DNA of 64,000 bases from JAHFUA01 sp963808725 (GTDB lineage: Bacteria; Acidobacteriota; Terriglobia; Terriglobales; Acidobacteriaceae), in the NCBI GenBank assembly GCA_963808725.1, contig CAWEGO010000003.1:248001-312000 (forward strand), written 5' to 3'. The translations under genes were made by a program, and so were the position numbers. Shown here piece after piece: positions 9,028-18,128 of this stretch. Every line of letters begins with the position of its first letter. Position 1 is the first letter of the stretch. The notes under the pieces are model-generated. The model ran no database searches. It worked only from the letters and a program-made list of their open reading frames with translations, and was not told the DNA's origin.

Positions 9028-10218
9028 ATGAGCAAGTATTCAACAAAACGCAAAGGCGGATTCACCCTGCTGGAAATGGTGATCGCCATGGCCCTGGGAC
9101 TGATTGTGCTGGCTGCCGCAGTACAAGTTTATATCCAGGGCCTCCATGCGAGCTGGACGGTTTCACAACGGGCGGAGTTGCAGCAGGATTTTCGCGCCGC
9201 GTCCAACATGCTGACGAGGGATTTGAGCCTCGCTGGGGCGGGACTAAATCCTGGCACGGCTATCGCGCTCCCCTCCGGCAGCACCCCGGAGTATGGTTGC
9301 GATCAATCGACGTGCCGCCTCAACGGCGTTGCTGGAACGTATCCCGTTCATAACGGCACGCCATATCTTTACGGTTTGATTCCGGGTTACAACCTGGGGC
9401 CGACGCTCCTGGCGGCGCAAGGGGCCACCGATGTGGTCACGGTGGTGTACACCGACTCCAGCTTCTACCTGAACTGCTACGTGCCTTCGGTCACGACCGC
9501 CGGCAAAGTGACGTTTTCGCAGCCCACGCCCGCGACACCCCTGACATGGACGACGGATGGCTGTTTGCCGAGTGGCGTGGCCACGCCGCAAGCCGTGAAC
9601 GATGCCGCGGTCGGGTTGACTACCGGCGATCTTGTGATGATGACGCTGGGCGGCACTACGGTAGTAGTCGAAGTCACGGGCGCCGTCACCACCGGTACGG
9701 ATGCGAACGGCCATACCAACTACAGCGTTCCATTCGCCAACGGCGATGCGCTGAAGATGAATCAGACTGCCTCCGGCTATCTCTTGAACGGCATACAGCA
9801 CAGCGTTACCGGAGCGTATTCCAGCGCGCCCTGCGGAGGAACAGGGCCGTGCCGCCTTCTGGTAATCACCTATTACATCGACAACACCACTACTCCGCCG
9901 CGCCTGATGCGGCAGGTCAGCGGTCACTCTCCGATACCGGTGGCGGAAAATCTGGCTTACCTGAAGTTCAGCTATGACCTTTTCAACAGCGCCACCAACA
10001 CGCCAGCGGTAGGCTGTTCCAGCCCTGGCGCTAGTGCAGACGGATGTAACGGCGCCTCGAGTGGACTACTTCCCAACCAGATCACCAAGATCAACATTCT
10101 GAATATGGCGATCGACAGCAGCCTATGGAGTGCCGTAGGAAACGGGTATCAGAGCCTGGCTTTGCAGACATCGGTAAGCGCGCGGAACCTGACGTACACC
10201 AATAACTACCCGAATTAA
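9028..10218 (+). CDS. Minor pilin PilW family protein
   Basis: A 396-residue protein with the prepilin signal KGG|FTLLEMVIAMALG and a hydrophobic helix, followed by a long extracellular beta-rich region typical of PilW (SQRAELQQDFRAASNML directly after the helix). Eight bases separate it from the PilV-like stop, so it is in the same operon. It is probably a tip or priming subunit of the type IV pilus. Paired cysteines (CDQSTC, CGGTGPC) suggest disulfides outside the cytoplasm. Confidence 0.85.
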   Translation: MSKYSTKRKGGFTLLEMVIAMALGLIVLAAAVQVYIQGLHASWTVSQRAELQQDFRAASNMLTRDLSLAGAGLNPGTAIALPSGSTPEYGCDQSTCRLNGVAGTYPVHNGTPYLYGLIPGYNLGPTLLAAQGATDVVTVVYTDSSFYLNCYVPSVTTAGKVTFSQPTPATPLTWTTDGCLPSGVATPQAVNDAAVGLTTGDLVMMTLGGTTVVVEVTGAVTTGTDANGHTNYSVPFANGDALKMNQTASGYLLNGIQHSVTGAYSSAPCGGTGPCRLLVITYYIDNTTTPPRLMRQVSGHSPIPVAENLAYLKFSYDLFNSATNTPAVGCSSPGASADGCNGASSGLLPNQITKINILNMAIDSSLWSAVGNGYQSLALQTSVSARNLTYTNNYPN

Positions 10219-10250
10219 CGCGGAGATAGCGAGGCAATGGGAGCGACCCC

Positions 10251-13200
10251 ATGGGGAGAAACAGTATAAACAGGGCCAGACGGCACACCAAAGGATTCAC
10301 GCTGATTGCGACATTGCTGATGCTGGTGTTGCTGTCGGGGATGGCGATCGGGCTGATGATGATGGTCAACACCGAGGGCAAGGTGGGCGGGACCGATCTG
10401 CAGAATAATTTGGCCTATCACGCCGCCGAGGGCGGCATCGAGCAAATGTACTCCAACGTAAGCGTGTTGCTCCAGAATGTGCAGGTGCCCACTGCCGCCC
10501 AAATCTGCGACGCAGGCCTGCCTACCACAAATGGGCCGTCAATACTGGGAGTCACCTGGAAGCAGTATTCGGTGATGCCAGGAAATGGGAATGCGTCGAG
10601 TTGTCCGTCAACTCTGACGGGGATAGCGAACTGGGGCAGTCTCACTGCCGGCCCGTATCAGGGTTTGTATGCCCAGGTCATTCCCCTGAACATGACGGTG
10701 ACGGCATCGATGTGGGGCGGACAGGAAGTCACCATGATGCGGAGTGCCCAGATAGCGGCGATTCCGGTGTTTCAGTTCGGAGCCTTTTGTGACGCCGATT
10801 GCTCCATCTTCCCCGGGGGGGGCATGACTTTCGCCGGCCCTGTGCATGCCAACGGGGACTTCTACCCGTTCGTTGGCGCGGCCACCTTGACCTTCCAGGG
10901 CCAGGTATCGGCATTCGGCAACATTGTCCGGAGCCAGTTGCCCAATACAAATACCAACTTAAGCGGCCACAGCGGCACCGTGTATGTTCCGACTTCCAGC
11001 AGTGGCGGTTGCAGCACTCCGACCACGAATTGCCAAGCTATGGCCGCAGTAGGCACCAGCTACGGGGACGGCAGCGTGACCGGAGGCGGGAGCAGCACGG
11101 CGCAGCCGGCGGTGAATCTAAATAATCCCACTTGGTCTACTTTTTCCAACACCACCACACACGATCAGATCATCAATGGGAACTATTATGTCACGGGGGC
11201 CAGCACGCCTCCGGGGACGGGCGCGAAGAAACTGTCGCTGCCATTCGTCAACGGGACCAACTTCCCGTACGAGGTTATTCGCCAGCCACCGAGTGGCGAG
11301 TCGCCGACCTCGGTGCTGGGCTCATCGCGCGAATATAACATGGCGCAGATTCATGTTCTGCTGGACGATAATCCGGCCAACTTGCCGGGCGGAAGTTCGG
11401 ATGCGAATAACATCCGCTTGGCGAACATCACGGGTTCTGGCGGAACCAATTCCTATGGAATTACTATGACGGCGGGCAACTACCCCTCGGGGTATCCTGC
11501 GGGCACCTATCAGCTCTACTTCGCAGCGGCGACCAACGCGCTTCCCTCGGCGGGCACTGTCTTTGCTAGCAGCACGGCGGCCAGCAACGGCGCCGATACC
11601 CCAGATTGGCCCTACGCACCCAATGTAGGGACAGGCGCACCGATTGACTCGGGCAGCAGCGCAAGCGTCGCGCCGACGCTCGCCATTTGCCCTCCGGCAA
11701 GTCCGCCACCGCAGAACGGCGTTCCTGCAGGATGCCCCGCATCGCCTTCATCTCCGTATTATGTTGTGAATAGCACACCCCCGGCGACCAGCGCAGCCGC
11801 GGTGTCCGCGGGAACCGCGACCTGGAACCTGATCGATGGCTACTTGCGGGTGGAGTACCTGAACAACTCCGGCGCATGGGTCGGCGTAACCCAGGAATGG
11901 CTGAAGCTGGGATTTGCCCGAGGCGTGACAGCACCTAGCTCCCCTGGAAATAACTATCCTGCCGCTGGGACAAACCCGATCAATCCGAACGCAATTCTGC
12001 TGCTGCAAGAGCCGGCGGAGCGGCAAACTCCAAGCGCCTTTCAAGCTGGCCTCGCGCTTCCTTCTTCATCATCTACGCTAGCGCAGATAGGTGCCGGGAC
12101 TGCCCCGCTCTGTGTTACGCAGGCGGGCACCCCCGCCAAGTGCACCGAGTGGAGCGCCGCGCCGCCGCTGCTGACGGACAGCGGGGCCACACAATGGCAG
12201 TTTGGCACCTCGTCATCCCCGGCAACCCAGAGCGTTACTCAATTCAACTGGTATCCCATCAACTTCTATGATCCTCGCGAGGGGGAGCCTCGGGACATAG
12301 ACTGGTCAACCGTCTACGGGACAACGGACAATACGTGCACGACCAATGGAGTAATGAACGCCGTCGAAATCGATGTAGGCAACCTGAAGCGATGGCTGGC
12401 GGGAGCGATCGGCACCAGCGGCCAAAGAGTGAATTCTTCCGCGCAAAACGGCTACGTCCTGTATTTTTCCGATCGCCGGGGCATGTTGCCGAATCCCAAC
12501 GCCACGTCTTCGCACCCTGCGAACACCAAGAGCGGGGACTCGGGACTTGAGGATACGGTTAACTCCGCCAGTGTCCCGGGCGTGCCCGACGGCGCGCTGG
12601 AGACAAAGATGAGCAACCAGACTTATTCTCCCGAGGACGACAATGAAAACGGGGTACTCGACAATTGGGGTGCGCAAAACCTGGGACAGGCCTTCTACGG
12701 TACGGTGGCCAGCCCCAATGGGAACCTGAATACCATCATCACCGGTGGGACGCACCCTAATCCGTATGGCACCGTGGCGAGCGGTAATACTAATCGCATT
12801 CTGTATTGCGGCACGACCGGGCGCAAGAACTGGGTCAGCGGCGCCCGCCACGTTTTGAAACTGGTGGATGGATCGCTTGGCAATCTGCCGCTGAATCCTA
12901 ATCCAACTGTCTATAACGGCGTAACGTACAATGGCGGATTTACAGTGGCATCGGAGAACCCCGTGTACGTCCAGGGCAATTACAACTCCAACGCCACCGA
13001 CACCACCTGGACCACCGGGACTGACGCAGCTGGAATGGCGGCGGCGGCTGTGATCGCCGATGCGGTTACTCTGTTTTCGAACAGCTGGGACGACAGAGTG
13101 AGCATGCTGGGCACCAGCGGCAACACCTCGCCATCTCACCTGGGGAACCGGACTGCTAGCACCACCTACTACCGGGTGGCAATCGCCTCGGGGAAGAACA

Positions 13201-13526
13201 TGACTTTTACCTACCCGACAACCTGGCCTCAAGCAGCTAACGCGGATGACATCGGTACCGACGGAGGCATCCACAATTTCCTGCACCTGATGGAAAACTG
13301 GGGCGGCACCAACGAGTATTACAAAGGCTCGCTGGCGAGCCTGTACTACTCAACCTACAATACCGGGTTTTACAAGTGCTGTGTTGCTGTGTACACCAAT
13401 GGCACGCGCGACTTCTTTTTCGACACGGACTTCACCAGTCCCTACGGCCTGCCGCCCGGGACGCCGATGTTCAAGGACATCGAAAGCTTGGGCTATCGAC
13501 AACTATTCACGCCCCGTACCAACTAA
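10251..13526 (+). CDS. Very large PilX-like minor pilin/tip protein
   Basis: 1091 residues. The N-terminus has a prepilin signal TKG|FTLIATLLMLVLLSGMAIG. Position 5 of the mature protein is not Glu, as is usual for PilX/GspK-type subunits that cap the complex. The next segment (NNLAYHAAEGGIEQMY) matches the PilX N-terminal region. The remaining ~1000 residues are Ser/Thr/Asn/Gly-rich, beta-like and extracellular, with several cysteine pairs; I do not recognise a domain. Ordinary PilX is about 200 residues, so this protein may combine the cap with an adhesin role. No PilY1 gene is seen nearby, which fits that idea. It is the last gene before the terminator. Confidence 0.78.
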   Translation: MGRNSINRARRHTKGFTLIATLLMLVLLSGMAIGLMMMVNTEGKVGGTDLQNNLAYHAAEGGIEQMYSNVSVLLQNVQVPTAAQICDAGLPTTNGPSILGVTWKQYSVMPGNGNASSCPSTLTGIANWGSLTAGPYQGLYAQVIPLNMTVTASMWGGQEVTMMRSAQIAAIPVFQFGAFCDADCSIFPGGGMTFAGPVHANGDFYPFVGAATLTFQGQVSAFGNIVRSQLPNTNTNLSGHSGTVYVPTSSSGGCSTPTTNCQAMAAVGTSYGDGSVTGGGSSTAQPAVNLNNPTWSTFSNTTTHDQIINGNYYVTGASTPPGTGAKKLSLPFVNGTNFPYEVIRQPPSGESPTSVLGSSREYNMAQIHVLLDDNPANLPGGSSDANNIRLANITGSGGTNSYGITMTAGNYPSGYPAGTYQLYFAAATNALPSAGTVFASSTAASNGADTPDWPYAPNVGTGAPIDSGSSASVAPTLAICPPASPPPQNGVPAGCPASPSSPYYVVNSTPPATSAAAVSAGTATWNLIDGYLRVEYLNNSGAWVGVTQEWLKLGFARGVTAPSSPGNNYPAAGTNPINPNAILLLQEPAERQTPSAFQAGLALPSSSSTLAQIGAGTAPLCVTQAGTPAKCTEWSAAPPLLTDSGATQWQFGTSSSPATQSVTQFNWYPINFYDPREGEPRDIDWSTVYGTTDNTCTTNGVMNAVEIDVGNLKRWLAGAIGTSGQRVNSSAQNGYVLYFSDRRGMLPNPNATSSHPANTKSGDSGLEDTVNSASVPGVPDGALETKMSNQTYSPEDDNENGVLDNWGAQNLGQAFYGTVASPNGNLNTIITGGTHPNPYGTVASGNTNRILYCGTTGRKNWVSGARHVLKLVDGSLGNLPLNPNPTVYNGVTYNGGFTVASENPVYVQGNYNSNATDTTWTTGTDAAGMAAAAVIADAVTLFSNSWDDRVSMLGTSGNTSPSHLGNRTASTTYYRVAIASGKNMTFTYPTTWPQAANADDIGTDGGIHNFLHLMENWGGTNEYYKGSLASLYYSTYNTGFYKCCVAVYTNGTRDFFFDTDFTSPYGLPPGTPMFKDIESLGYRQLFTPRTN

Positions 13527-13627
13527 CCCAGTGAGAATTCAGCAGTTGGTACTTCAGTAACTTGATTTGAGCAGAGCCTGACTGCAAGATTGCTGTACAG
13601 AACGATTCGTTGTGCCTCTATGCAAGC

Positions 13628-13653
13628 AAGGCCCGGACAATCGGGCCTTTTTT
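13628..13653 (+). terminator. Rho-independent terminator of the pilin operon
   Basis: Perfect stem AAGGCCCG / CGGGCCTT with a 6-base loop, running into a TTTTTT tract. It lies 100 bases after the PilX-like stop in the same direction. Confidence 0.85.
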
Positions 13654-13736
13654 ATGGCGAGGCGATGGCCTGCACCTTCCAGTACGACTCGGCCAATCTT
13701 TATCTCGTCAAGGGTCTCAGAGGACCAGCAGAGTGA

Positions 13737-13823
13737 GTCGCGATGAATGATTCCCTTCGCGTGCGCGGCATCCAGCGCATCCGCGATCTGGAGCAGGCCA
13801 TGAATCGTGTAGGGAGGCCCTGG
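13737..13823 (-). pseudogene. Fragment of a Ser/Thr protein kinase catalytic domain
   Basis: On the minus strand about 29 codons read LLQIADALDAAHAKGIIHRD, which is the helix E and HRD catalytic-loop entry of bacterial Hanks-type kinases. The expected continuation after HRD is missing, as are the glycine loop before it and the DFG after it. This is therefore a scrap of a former kinase gene inside a non-coding stretch, not a functional gene. Confidence 0.6.
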
Positions 13824-13887
13824 CACTTCAACACGGCGGTGCAGGGGAGTTGGCAATTCCGAGCAATCGGAACCGTCCAGATCTACC

Positions 13888-14220
13888 TTACCCAGGGACA
13901 GTGTCGAGTTCCTTCAGGCGGGCGATGACACAGCGCAACGTGCTGCCGTCACTACTGCGCAGAAAGGTGAATTCCAACCCCATGCCGATGCCGGGGCAAC
14001 AGGAGCGTACGATCGCCGCCGTTTCGAACTCCTGGCCCGTGACCTTGACCAACAGCGACAGGCTACTGCCCACCTCCATGGGCTCAGGCGTTTGCAGGTA
14101 GCAGCCGCTCAGGCTGAGGTCGCCGAGCTTTGCCCAGCGACCGCCCCCGCCGTCCATCGTTTTCACGTAAGCCGCGCCGGAAACCGCGTAGCGAGTGTGG
14201 AGCCGGCGCTCCCGCGTTGC
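13888..14220 (-). CDS. PilZ domain protein with unclear or broken 5' end
   Basis: A c-di-GMP-binding PilZ domain: RLHTR (the RxxxR motif) followed by DLSLSG (the [D/N]xSxxG motif), then a beta-barrel ending RLKELDTVPG. The RxxxR arginines lie upstream of the first usable start (GTG at 14166), and I find no in-frame ATG, GTG or TTG between there and the upstream stop near 14380. A different frame offers an ATG at 14284 that would need one frameshift to join. The gene is therefore either 5'-damaged, frameshifted, or started at a rare codon. If expressed it would be a small single-domain c-di-GMP effector. Confidence 0.55.
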   Translation of the reverse strand, partial: ATRERRLHTRYAVSGAAYVKTMDGGGGRWAKLGDLSLSGCYLQTPEPMEVGSSLSLLVKVTGQEFETAAIVRSCCPGIGMGLEFTFLRSSDGSTLRCVIARLKELDTVPG

Positions 14221-14688
14221 CGTGAGCGTCGCCTCCGTCTCGACGCTCGTCGATCTGCAAAGCGCCGCTCGGGTCTTTGGCCATCCCCCCGGAACCCCGG
14301 GGGCTGCGATGGCACCGCCTTCAACGCCATACTGAGTCCATTTATGTCTGATACCGGACGGAATGCCGAGTAGCGTATGTCAAGCCACGAGCGTGGTCAA
14401 TTACCCAAATTTGGTGCAAGGGCAGGCGGACGACAATACTGACGGTGCCCGGTCGGTTTGGGACGACGCCCCTCGCCTCTGGCGGTCCGCTTCTCGCAGG
14501 CAGATCAAGGTCGTGGACGACCGGCTTGCGGTTGCTGGCCTGCGGCTGGCTGCCTTGCTGAACGATGTCTTCGGGCACGTGTCGCCGCAGGAGTTCCGGT
14601 ACTGACCCTCTCTGTTCGTTGGTGCGGCATCGTGCCGAGGCACTTCCGGCATCTGGACTGTCCGGCTGATGGTGGATACCCTGACCTT

Positions 14689-15027
14689 ATGCTAGGGACG
14701 TACCCTAAGAGCACACGCCGCTGGCCACGCTACCAAGTAAGCCTGCCGGTCCGTGTGTTCGTCCGCAAGCCGGGAATATTCCGAGTCGCACACGTGCGCG
14801 GGCAAGAACTGAACGCAGGCGGGATGGCGGTGTACGCGATTGTTGAGCTTGCGATTGGCGACCAAGTCCAACTGGAGTTTCTCTTGGTGGGCTCTCGGCA
14901 GCCAATCAGGTTGAAAGCCACGGTTCGAAACCGTGTTGACCATCAATACGGACTGGAGTTCCTCGCCACAAATCCGGCAGAGGAAAAGGAAGTCACGGCG
15001 TTACGCACGATGATTGCCCACCGGTAG
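14689..15027 (+). CDS. PilZ domain-containing protein
   Basis: About 112 residues starting at ATG 14689; the frame is open further upstream but that part has no protein-like character. It has an RxxxR motif (RRWPR) near residue 10 and a variant second motif (LNAGGMAVYA), then beta strands ending in GLEFLATNPAEEKEV. Single-domain PilZ proteins bind c-di-GMP and act by protein contact. The neighbouring pilin operon makes a motility or adhesion role plausible but unproven. Confidence 0.72.
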   Translation: MLGTYPKSTRRWPRYQVSLPVRVFVRKPGIFRVAHVRGQELNAGGMAVYAIVELAIGDQVQLEFLLVGSRQPIRLKATVRNRVDHQYGLEFLATNPAEEKEVTALRTMIAHR

Positions 15028-15110
15028 ACGGTGAGTACAATGTTTACGTGTCCAGCGGGTCGGTTGCTGGAGTCCCTACGCGGCGCACCATTTCAAGACC
15101 GGGTTGCCGC

Positions 15111-15299
15111 TCACAAGAAGTGATCCGTCTCGAAGCCCCATGCTTGTAACAGAGGCTCGGGGATAAACTTGGAGTTCTTGTTCCGCCGTGCCCACTCCCG
15201 CAGACGCGTGGAGTGCAGGTACTGGTCGGGCTGGAGCTTGAGTTCCTTCACCGCCTCCTCAAACGAGGTTACCGTAGGAACTGCCGGGCCGAACGGCAC
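15111..15299 (-). CDS. Small conserved protein, copy A of a duplicated gene
   Basis: About 62 residues, start GTG. It is nearly identical to the protein at 60075-60350: both contain TSFEEAVKELKLQPDQYLHS and REWARRNK(N/D)SKFIPE. I recognise no family. In copy B translation begins at an ATG a few codons further upstream; here that codon has changed to AAT and a stop lies just beyond, so only the GTG remains. Copy A sits against the truncated end of the SagB-like gene and overlaps it by 31 bases, so it may have arrived there by rearrangement. Conservation of frame and sequence in two places argues that it is, or recently was, a real gene. Confidence 0.5.
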   Translation of the reverse strand: MPFGPAVPTVTSFEEAVKELKLQPDQYLHSTRLREWARRNKNSKFIPEPLLQAWGFETDHFL

Positions 15300-15313
15300 C
15301 GCCTTACCCCAAT
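15128..15313 (-). repeat. Dispersed duplication, copy A
   Basis: About 95% identical (8 differences in the first 173 bases, no indels) to 60143-60328, in the same orientation. It covers the small conserved gene and a little flanking DNA. Confidence 0.8.
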
Positions 15314-16318
15314 TCGGCCCAATTCATGCTCTGACCTCGGGATCTCACCGTCGCTTAAAGGCTCCAGCCGGGTAATGTGCCATTTCGCAGCAGGCAGAGG
15401 TTTCGTCGGGGCCTTCCCCCGCCATGCCCGGACTTCCTCCGCGGAGCTGAGCGAGGAGACCGCGTGCATCTCCCGCATCGCCGGATAGTCCACTTCCTTG
15501 GGTGAAAGCGGCACGGTCTCGAGGCTGAGCGGTTGCATCTCGGCCGGCGGAGGCGGAGGCTCGCCGCGCGTGCGGCCCACGGCCACCATCGAGAACGCGA
15601 CCTCCCGCTGCGTGTCGAGGCCAAGCAGGCGATTGACCTCCTCATCCGCGAAGCCCACTACCACTTTGGAGGGCAGTTGCAAGGCTGAGCACATTGCAAG
15701 CAAGTTGGCGAGGATCGTCCCGTTGTCCCAGCCGAAATGACGGTACGTCCTCTCCCGGTACTTCCAGGCGTTCCGCCAGTAAGTCCCGGCGCAGACCATG
15801 GTCAGCGGTGCCTGCACGATTGCGGGCTCGCCGCCGGTGGCATTGGTAAGCACGCCGCGCCAGTCTCCTTGGCGCAGCCTGCGCAAGCTGAAATCCGCAA
15901 CCTCGAAGTGGTAAACGCCCGCTTCAAGCCCCGGCAGGTCACTGCACACCAAGTACAGCTCGAATTCGTACAGCGCCCCCGTGCAGGCCGCCGCCCGGAA
16001 CAAGAATGTCTCCCCGCCGGGGTATCTTTTTTCTTTGGTCACGCCTGCCGAGAAGTGCAGCAACAGCGCGAGCGCGTTGATGTCGGGAACGGCAAAGGAC
16101 ACCGACTTTGCCGGAACGGCGCTGATCACAGAAAGGGCGGCGACGCCCGTCTGTGGCACTTGGCGCAGCAACGCGATCGGGTCGAGCTTGGGATAGACCT
16201 TGAACAGCCGAGGCTGGTTGCGCCAGTCCAGGCGGTGTGGATCGCCGTGGACGCTTTGGTAGGAGTGCTTGGTCCGGTTGTGATATCTCCACGCCGCATC
16301 CAGATCTCTGTTGCTCAT
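15269..16318 (-). CDS. SagB/ThcOx-type nitroreductase family protein, C-terminally truncated
   Basis: About 349 residues from ATG 16318. The N-terminal segment (AWRYHNRTKHSYQSVH) and the core (HFGWDNGTILANLLAMCSAL ... LLGLDTQREVAFSMVAVG) match the first nitroreductase domain of two-domain SagB/ThcOx-family dehydrogenases, FMN enzymes that oxidise azoline rings or peptides. Family members are normally around 500 residues with a second nitroreductase domain. Here the protein stops just as the second domain would begin (LEPLSDGEIP), and the rest has no homology. The break coincides with the duplicated small gene. No cyclodehydratase or precursor peptide gene is nearby. Probably non-functional or reduced to one domain. 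Confidence 0.7.
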   Translation of the reverse strand: MSNRDLDAAWRYHNRTKHSYQSVHGDPHRLDWRNQPRLFKVYPKLDPIALLRQVPQTGVAALSVISAVPAKSVSFAVPDINALALLLHFSAGVTKEKRYPGGETFLFRAAACTGALYEFELYLVCSDLPGLEAGVYHFEVADFSLRRLRQGDWRGVLTNATGGEPAIVQAPLTMVCAGTYWRNAWKYRERTYRHFGWDNGTILANLLAMCSALQLPSKVVVGFADEEVNRLLGLDTQREVAFSMVAVGRTRGEPPPPPAEMQPLSLETVPLSPKEVDYPAMREMHAVSSLSSAEEVRAWRGKAPTKPLPAAKWHITRLEPLSDGEIPRSEHELGRIGVRRCRSARQFLR

Positions 16319-16565
16319 GGGGTGCACAATTCTACGGACAGTAAGCGAGGTTGTGCGGGAGCGCAGGACCCGGCAACTGCCACGTGCCCATCTGCGGGCG
16401 AGCGCATCCGAATGCGGGGCATCTCGCCCTCACGGGCCATTCTTCGGCGAACGGCAGCGAATAGCCTGGCCTGCCGGCCTTTATATCCCGGCGGACGAAC
16501 TTGGGCCGGATGAGTCATTGAGGAGAGCTTACGCTCGCCTTGTGGCGGTTATCGGTGTGTAATCC

Positions 16566-17432
16566 ATGGGCATGCACAAACACGTCTTTCACAACGACCG
16601 GGTTCTACCGCTGGAGCAGGTCCGGCTTTCGCCTGGGCAGGCGGGGTTGCTGAACGGCTGGGGGGTCTTTAGTACGCTGCGCATCTACGAGGGGCGACCG
16701 TTTGCATTCGAACGTCACTGGGAGCGGTTGCGGCGAGATGCAGAGCGGGTCAACCTCCCGCTGCCCTATGAGAAGGAGCAGGTGCGCAAAGCCGTCTCCG
16801 AGCTGCTCCTGGCCAATGAAATCAAGGATGGATGCCTGCGAATTTACTTCGTGTACAACCAGATCGGCATCTGGTGGAGCCAAGAGAAGATGCCGGTGAC
16901 TGACTTCATCATGTACACGGTGGACTTGCCGATGCGGTCAGGCCCGGTCAAGCTGGGGTTGTTGGAGCACGGGCGTTATGCCGCGCACCCGCTGGCGGGG
17001 GTGAAGGTCACCTCATGGCTCGAGAACGTATGGGCAGCAGAAAAGGCCCGCAGCCGCGGCTTCGAAGACATGGTGCTGCTAAATGAAGACGGATGTGTGG
17101 CGGAGTGCACCGCAGCCAATCTTTTCTTCGTACACAATGGTAGAGTAAGCACGCCGGCGCAGAACTCCGGATGCCTGGCGGGCGTCAGCCGGCAGATCCT
17201 GTTGGAAGTTGGCTCGAGCTCAGGTGTGCCCATCGCGGAGGGAGATCTAACAGTCGAAGAGATATGGGCGGCGGACGAAGTGTTCATCAGTTCCACGACC
17301 CGGGAGGTGCAACCCGTGAGTTGCATCGAGAACCATGAATACAAGCCGGCGCCGGGTCCGGTGACTAAAAGGCTCGCACGATCCTTCAGGGAGTATGTGA
17401 GGAGCCACGCGGCAAAGGACCCGGCGCGGTAA
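16566..17432 (+). CDS. Class IV aminotransferase (BCAT/aminodeoxychorismate lyase-like)
   Basis: A 288-residue fold type IV PLP enzyme. Visible features: LLNGWGVFSTLRIYEGRPFA near the N-terminus, the PLP lysine in LAGVKVTSWLEN, and VLLNEDGCVAECTAANLF followed by PAQNSGCLAGVSRQ, which bind the cofactor phosphate. The family covers branched-chain aminotransferase, D-amino acid aminotransferase and 4-amino-4-deoxychorismate lyase (PabC). The compact FSTLRIYEGRPF start and the absence of the KxxGNY lysine context of IlvE favour a PabC- or DAAT-like enzyme. No partner gene (PabA/B) is adjacent. Confidence 0.8.
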   Translation: MGMHKHVFHNDRVLPLEQVRLSPGQAGLLNGWGVFSTLRIYEGRPFAFERHWERLRRDAERVNLPLPYEKEQVRKAVSELLLANEIKDGCLRIYFVYNQIGIWWSQEKMPVTDFIMYTVDLPMRSGPVKLGLLEHGRYAAHPLAGVKVTSWLENVWAAEKARSRGFEDMVLLNEDGCVAECTAANLFFVHNGRVSTPAQNSGCLAGVSRQILLEVGSSSGVPIAEGDLTVEEIWAADEVFISSTTREVQPVSCIENHEYKPAPGPVTKRLARSFREYVRSHAAKDPAR

Positions 17433-18128
17433 GCTTCCGCCAGAGCACTCGAAGCCCGAGCGCTCGAATTGCTCGAAGGGAGCTTCACGATGTCATGGCG
17501 CGTGCGGTTGATGCGGGCTTTCCTCTGGGTTTCGGTGCTCGCATGGGGTGTTGGTGTGGGTGCAAAGCTCGGGCCCAGCCGGATTGGAAGGTGGCATCGT
17601 TAGTGCCTCGCGGCCCATTCTGTTTCCTGCTGCGTCTACTGATGCAGGCGCACAGGCTTGGGAGCAGGGGGTGCACAACGCCCTCGCCAGGACAACCAAC
17701 GAACTTGGCGAAGCGGTCGTTTAAGCACAAATTATCTCAATTGGGCCATCATCTGCGAAGCGCCGCTATGTCACGCTGGTTCTTGGACGTCCGATGGTTG
17801 GCTCGGCGGTAGAAGTGCGGCTTCCGTAGGTGGCATTTCCTAACACCTGAAGTCAAAGATCTCGATTGAGTCCCGGCTCCAAGACGATATCGCGCGCCGC
17901 TTTCGACACCCCCTTGGCTCGGTTGGGTCAGAGAGCGATGATTTCCGTCCCTTGGGCCTGCGAAGAACCCCGGAACGTATCGCAGTGATCAGAAAATTGC
18001 ACCCCACCTAGCGCCGTCGTTAAGGTAGCCTTATAGCAGCAGGTTCCGCGAGAGCCTCGGCGCCCCTATAGGTTCGTAGCGAAGTGAGGACGAGCCAGAA
18101 ACTCCAGGCGTGGGCCGCATGAGGGTGG
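17433..18128 (+). other. Intergenic region upstream of the transglutaminase operon
   Basis: About 700 bases. Short open frames on both strands look random. It should contain the promoter for the operon starting at 18129; I see no convincing -35/-10 pair, hairpin or RNA gene. Confidence 0.4.

Noticed and set aside
15269..17432. A thiazole/oxazole-modified peptide cluster around the SagB-like gene
   Set aside because: No cyclodehydratase, YcaO or precursor peptide gene is nearby and the SagB-like gene is truncated.
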